A DNA stretch of 50,712 bases, taken from an uncultured Ruminococcus sp. Lineage in GTDB: Bacteria; Bacillota; Clostridia; Oscillospirales; Ruminococcaceae. The stretch is taken from NCBI GenBank assembly GCA_947169885.1, contig CAMVRM010000020.1, forward strand, positions 1 through 50,712, given 5' to 3'. Positions 47,442-50,712 of the stretch are shown piece by piece (within the stretch, counting starts at the first letter, position 1; every line of letters starts with the position of its first letter). The position numbers and the translations under genes are program-made. The notes under the pieces are model-generated. The model searched no databases and was not told the DNA's origin. It was given only the letters and a program-made list of their open reading frames with translations.

Positions 47442-48926
47442 ATGAAAAAAGAAAACAAGCGCTTCTCAATAAAGACTAAAATGTATATCTTCGTGGTGCT
47501 GACCGTTCTTGCAGTCGCACTGGGAACTTCAATGCTCGCATTCTTCATAAGCGCAGGTCAGATAGATAGTTACTACAAACAAGCCGCCTCTGACAACGCA
47601 CGCAACTTTGCTTCAATGGTCGACGGCGATTTTCTCGCAGAACTTCGCACCGCTGCCGAATCGGAAGAGTTTCAACAGCTTCGTGAAAAGGCTGAGGAGG
47701 AAGATGACGAACAGATCATCGAAGATCACCTCAGAGAACAGGGGCTTTGGGAGAAATACTCCGAAACACGTTCAGCTATCACCAACTACCTCTCCAATAT
47801 GGATGGGGTAAAATATATCTATATCGTGGCTCACGGTGACAAAAATGCTGAATATGATATGTATCTTGTTGATGATGAAGAAAGCCCCATATACGGAACA
47901 GGCTACTACGAACTGCGTGAGGCTGAGTTCAAAGGAACAGACCTTGAAAAACTGCCCGAACCGACTATCTCCAACGGTGACTGGGGCTGGCTCTGCTCCG
48001 ACTTCAAACCTGTCTATACTTCTGACGGAAAATGCGTGGCGATCATCGGCTGTGACTTCGACATGAACGATATTATGAAAGAAAGACGGCATATGCTTAT
48101 TTACCTGATCTTAGGTTCGCTTTTATTCACGGCAGTTGTTCTGAGCGGTGCTATGCTGTTCATAAACAAAGTTGTTGTCAAGCCACTGGACACTATGACC
48201 GGCGAGATTAAAAAGTTCAAGCCTGCGGTCAACACCGATTACAAACAGTCGGGAGTTATCGACCTTGACATAAAAAGCCATGATGAGATAGCCGAGATAT
48301 ATGCCGTTATCCGCACTATGCAGCAGAACACCGTTGACCACATCAACGAGCTTTACACTCTGCAAGAGGATAAGGTCAAGGCTCAGCAGGACATCGAGGC
48401 TAAGGACAGACAGATCGGCAAACTCAGCATCGAGACTTACAAGGATGCTCTCACGGGCGTGAACAACAAGTCTGCTTATATCAAAAAGACTGAGGAACTT
48501 GAAAGAAAAGTCGCTGAGGAAGGCTGTGATTTTGCGATCGTCATTGCCGATATGAACAATCTGAAACACATCAACGATGAATACGGTCACAAGGCAGGCG
48601 ATGCTTACATCAAGGGCTGTTGTTCCATGATCTGCGAAGCTTATAAACACTCCCCTGTTTTCAGGATAGGCGGCGATGAATTTGCAGTTATACTTATCGG
48701 CACGGATTACGATAACCGCAAGCAGATAACCGAGAACTTGAAGAAGTCTTTCGAGAAGACTTACGCACAGACTGACGTTGACCCATGGCTGAAATACTCC
48801 GCTGCGGTCGGAATTGCTGAAAAGGCTTCGGATGACACAACAGTTGACTTCGTGTTCAAGCGTGCTGACAAAGCGATGTATGAACACAAAATGGAGTTCA
48901 AGAAAAAATACGGCGGCTACCGCTGA
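47442..48926 (+). CDS. Membrane-bound sensor diguanylate cyclase
   Basis: Makes cyclic di-GMP from two GTP. 494 residues: membrane helices ~13-37 and ~209-233 enclose an extracytoplasmic Cache-like sensor (~38-208, with an aromatic-rich ISNGDWGWLCSDFKPVY end), then a HAMP-like/coiled-coil segment ~235-320 and GGDEF domain ~325-485. The active site is intact: D360 and the GGDEF loop at 400-404 (FRIGGDEFAV), preceded by LTGVNNKSAY. No RxxD inhibitory I-site precedes the loop, so product inhibition may be absent. GAGGAGG lies 9 nt before the ATG. The sensed ligand is unknown. Confidence 0.92.
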   Translation: MKKENKRFSIKTKMYIFVVLTVLAVALGTSMLAFFISAGQIDSYYKQAASDNARNFASMVDGDFLAELRTAAESEEFQQLREKAEEEDDEQIIEDHLREQGLWEKYSETRSAITNYLSNMDGVKYIYIVAHGDKNAEYDMYLVDDEESPIYGTGYYELREAEFKGTDLEKLPEPTISNGDWGWLCSDFKPVYTSDGKCVAIIGCDFDMNDIMKERRHMLIYLILGSLLFTAVVLSGAMLFINKVVVKPLDTMTGEIKKFKPAVNTDYKQSGVIDLDIKSHDEIAEIYAVIRTMQQNTVDHINELYTLQEDKVKAQQDIEAKDRQIGKLSIETYKDALTGVNNKSAYIKKTEELERKVAEEGCDFAIVIADMNNLKHINDEYGHKAGDAYIKGCCSMICEAYKHSPVFRIGGDEFAVILIGTDYDNRKQITENLKKSFEKTYAQTDVDPWLKYSAAVGIAEKASDDTTVDFVFKRADKAMYEHKMEFKKKYGGYR

Positions 48927-48943
48927 GAAATAACATTTGTCAC

Positions 48944-48980
48944 TGTATCCTGCTTGCAGATGTGAGCAGGATACACTTTT
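48944..48980 (+). terminator. Hairpin between the cyclase and flavoprotein genes
   Basis: 11-bp stem TGTATCCTGCT (48944-48954) and complement (48965-48975), followed by CTTTT. A weak terminator or attenuator; the flavoprotein gene starts 10 bp later. Confidence 0.6.
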
Positions 48981-48990
48981 GAGAGGTAAC

Positions 48991-49542
48991 ATGAAAACAC
49001 TTATACTTAACGGTTCGCCGAGAAATAACGGCGACACTTCGGCGCTTTTGTCTGCGTTCACAACTGCACTTTCGGGCGAGTGCATGATAATAGACTGCTA
49101 TTCTGCCGACATTGCTCCCTGCATCGACTGCCGTGCCTGCCGTTCGGCGCTCGCCTGTCCAAAGCAGGACGATATGCAGGCGGTTTACGAATATCTTCAC
49201 GGCTGTGATGCGGTGGTGATAGCCTCGCCCGTGCATTATGCGGAACTTTCCTCGGGACTGCTGACCGCTGCGGGCAGATTCCAGCTTTACAGTTCGGCGA
49301 TGATATTCAGGCATGAACGCCCCTTTGTCAAGCCGAAAAAAGGCGCAGTACTTTTAGCGCAGGGCGGAAGCGGCGGTGCGCAGAGAGCGTTTGAAACGGC
49401 AAAACTCATTTTCGACAGCATAGGCGTAAAGCAGGTATTTTCGCCCGTGATAAGCCAAAAGACCGACAGGCTGTCAGCCGCCGACGATATTGAAGCGCTT
49501 ACGGCGGCGGCGGAACTTGCAAGGCTTATTTCGTCAGATTAA
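48991..49542 (+). CDS. NADPH-dependent FMN reductase-type iron-sulfur flavoprotein
   Basis: 183 residues, flavodoxin fold: FMN-phosphate loop LNGSPRNNGDTSALL (6-20) and a compact cysteine motif C44-x2-C47-x2-C50-x5-C56 that matches the [4Fe-4S] site of archaeal/clostridial ISF proteins. ASPVHYAELSSGLL (~69-85) is the conserved loop near the isoalloxazine ring. Likely a small electron-transfer or oxygen-detoxifying reductase in the cytoplasm. The ATG at 48991 is preceded by GAGAGG; the frame opens 54 bp earlier, but through the hairpin. Confidence 0.87.
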   Translation: MKTLILNGSPRNNGDTSALLSAFTTALSGECMIIDCYSADIAPCIDCRACRSALACPKQDDMQAVYEYLHGCDAVVIASPVHYAELSSGLLTAAGRFQLYSSAMIFRHERPFVKPKKGAVLLAQGGSGGAQRAFETAKLIFDSIGVKQVFSPVISQKTDRLSAADDIEALTAAAELARLISSD

Positions 49543-49585
49543 ACAAAACAGTTCGTTAAAAAACGTGAAATTTTTCGCAAAACAC

Positions 49586-49614
49586 TTGAAAAAGAGCATC
49601 TTATGTGGTATAAT
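49586..49614 (+). promoter_or_regulatory. Promoter of the PP2C phosphatase gene
   Basis: TTGAAA (49586-49591), 17-bp spacer, TATAAT (49609-49614). Confidence 0.8.
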
Positions 49615-49664
49615 TAAGCTCAGATATATGATGTTTTATCACTTGATCTTTTCGGGGTGTTACT

Positions 49665-50603
49665 ATGGTTGTAACTGAGAATTATCTTATAGAAAGCTGC
49701 ATTTTAGAGCACGTCAGCAACATTGCAAAGCGGCGTGCCTGTGCGACCGAACTTAATCTGCGTGTAAGCTATGCCACAGACACAGGGCTTATGCGTGAGC
49801 AGAACGAGGACAGTTTCTGCATCGGCGGCAGGCTCACTCACAAGTTCGGCGAGAGCGAACACGGCGGCTATTCCGTACCGAGCGGCGGCACGCATATTTT
49901 CGGGCTGTTTGACGGCATGGGCGGTGAAGCTTTCGGCGAAGCGGCATCGGAGATCTCTGCGCAGACGATGAACAGCTACAACGGGCGTTTTTCCGACTGT
50001 TCTGCGGAGCGGCTGAACACGCTCATGAACGAGTATGCGGAGCGTGCGAACTGCGGCATACTTGATATGCTCACGAAGCGTGGAGCGGACGGCGGCGGCA
50101 GCACGTTCACGGCGATAGTGGTAAAAGACGGCACAGCGTATCCCTACTACATCGGCGACAGCAGGATATATCTGTACAAAGACGGAGTTCTGCGCCAGCT
50201 CAGCCGTGATCAGACGCTTGCACAGCGGCTTGTCGATGCAGGTTATATGACCGAAAAGGAAGCAGAACACAGTTACGAGAGCCATGTGCTGACGAATTTT
50301 CTCGGTGCTGACGGCAAGCGGCAGGGTCTGGAAGTTCAGGTCTGCGAGCCTGTTCCTCTCGAAGTGGGGGTAATGCTGCTCATGTGCAGCGACGGTCTTT
50401 CGGATATGTGCAGCCGCAGGGAGATAGCGGAAGTCATGCGCAGAAGTTCCCCCGACACGGCTTCAAAGCTTGTTGAAGCGGCGCTGAAAAACGGCGGCTA
50501 TGACAACGTTACCTGCGTTACTGTCGGCTGTTTCGAGAATCTCAAAAAGCGCACCGATACTGCTGACCCGAAACTCAGACTGCCGAAAACCCGTGCGATA
50601 TAA
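49665..50603 (+). CDS. PP2C-family serine/threonine protein phosphatase (PrpC-like)
   Basis: Metal-dependent phosphatase of 312 residues covering the whole PPM fold ~33-292. Metal ligands: D49 (QNEDSF) and D83-G84 (FDGMGG), with later MCSDGLSD and GGYDNVT supplying the rest. GGSTFTAIVV is the usual central strand. There is an unusual ~30-residue N-terminal extension (MVVTENYLIESCILEH) ahead of the domain. It resembles PrpC/Stp rather than SpoIIE, which would have a different N-terminus. No PASTA kinase lies in the window. The RBS is weak (GGGGTG, 6 nt). Confidence 0.93.
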   Translation: MVVTENYLIESCILEHVSNIAKRRACATELNLRVSYATDTGLMREQNEDSFCIGGRLTHKFGESEHGGYSVPSGGTHIFGLFDGMGGEAFGEAASEISAQTMNSYNGRFSDCSAERLNTLMNEYAERANCGILDMLTKRGADGGGSTFTAIVVKDGTAYPYYIGDSRIYLYKDGVLRQLSRDQTLAQRLVDAGYMTEKEAEHSYESHVLTNFLGADGKRQGLEVQVCEPVPLEVGVMLLMCSDGLSDMCSRREIAEVMRRSSPDTASKLVEAALKNGGYDNVTCVTVGCFENLKKRTDTADPKLRLPKTRAI

Positions 50604-50657
50604 TTTGTAGGTTCGGGGCTTGCCCTGACCGTGCAGCTATCTTTGGTTTGTGGTACA

Positions 50658-50712
50658 AAATGAAGCGGAATCGCGCGTAAGCGACTTAGCGCACTCCGGT
50701 TGCGCTAGACCG
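50658..50712 (-). repeat. Partial copy of the expanded MITE-like element at the window edge
   Basis: 55 bases identical to the reverse complement of 30924-30978, the right end of copy 3. The window ends inside the element. Confidence 0.9.

Noticed and set aside
49665-50603. SpoIIE/RsbU-type phosphatase partnering with the MATE-linked RsbW-like domain
   Set aside because: Motif order (QNEDSF, DGMGG, SDGLSD, GGYDNVT) is that of PrpC/Stp PP2C enzymes, and there is no STAS protein in the window.
1-50712. tRNA, rRNA, known riboswitches
   Set aside because: I recognised none on reading both strands; a covariance search could still find one.

Overview
The window reads as chromosomal DNA of a fibre-degrading Ruminococcus-type Firmicute from the gut or rumen. 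The evidence is two secreted multidomain xylanases (GH10 and GH30) ending in the same fibronectin-III-like module, an HPr-like protein, MtaB, a PrpC-like PP2C phosphatase, strong TTGACA/TATAAT promoters with 17-bp spacers, and AGGAGG ribosome binding sites. The genus is an inference; no rRNA or tRNA gene is present to confirm it.

Layout. 1-490 holds repeats and a terminator. 491-5512 is a GH10 xylanase divergent from a PBP/AraC regulator. 5600-7764 carries an XRE regulator, a PfkB kinase and an alpha/beta hydrolase. 7960-10050 is a wall-anchored surface protein. 10380-11240 is a scar with a primase remnant, GGTGTCT clusters and a dispersed repeat. 11244-15698 is an AraC plus heterodimeric ABC exporter-fold operon. 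16343-20723 is a second PBP/AraC regulator convergent with a GH30 glucuronoxylanase. 21125-26830 is a 1901-residue beta-helix surface protein. 27078-30314 holds a transglutaminase-like protein, a DUF4418 protein and an FtsX/LolD-type ABC transporter. 31062-39005 is a complete P19/FTR1-type iron uptake operon. 39298-42285 is a second beta-helix protein. 42556-50603 carries an HPr-like protein, MtaB, a MATE transporter fused to an RsbW-like ATPase, a diguanylate cyclase, an iron-sulfur flavoprotein and a PP2C phosphatase. The last 55 bases repeat sequence from near 30.9 kb.

How genes work together. Each xylanase has its own regulator of identical, unusual architecture (sugar-binding PBP domain, degenerate GGDEF-like domain, C-terminal AraC HTH), and the two regulator promoters are alike through the whole -35/-10 region, which suggests a paralogous xylan-response circuit. 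The AraC-ABC-ABC operon and the P19/FTR1 operon share an 18-bp inverted repeat (GGTTAG-N6-CTAACC) exactly 7 bp downstream of the -10, so they probably form one metal (iron) regulon. The iron operon matches the Campylobacter Cj1658-Cj1665 gene order but ends in a lipoprotein with a flavinylation motif rather than a thioredoxin.

The most notable unexplained material is intergenic. (i) A dispersed ~380-460 bp repeat in three copies has conserved stems, a compensatory base-pair change and GNRA loops. (ii) A ~105-bp element with 14-15-bp terminal inverted repeats occurs in short and expanded forms. (iii) Two inverted clusters of a GGTGTCT heptamer flank a primase C-terminal remnant.
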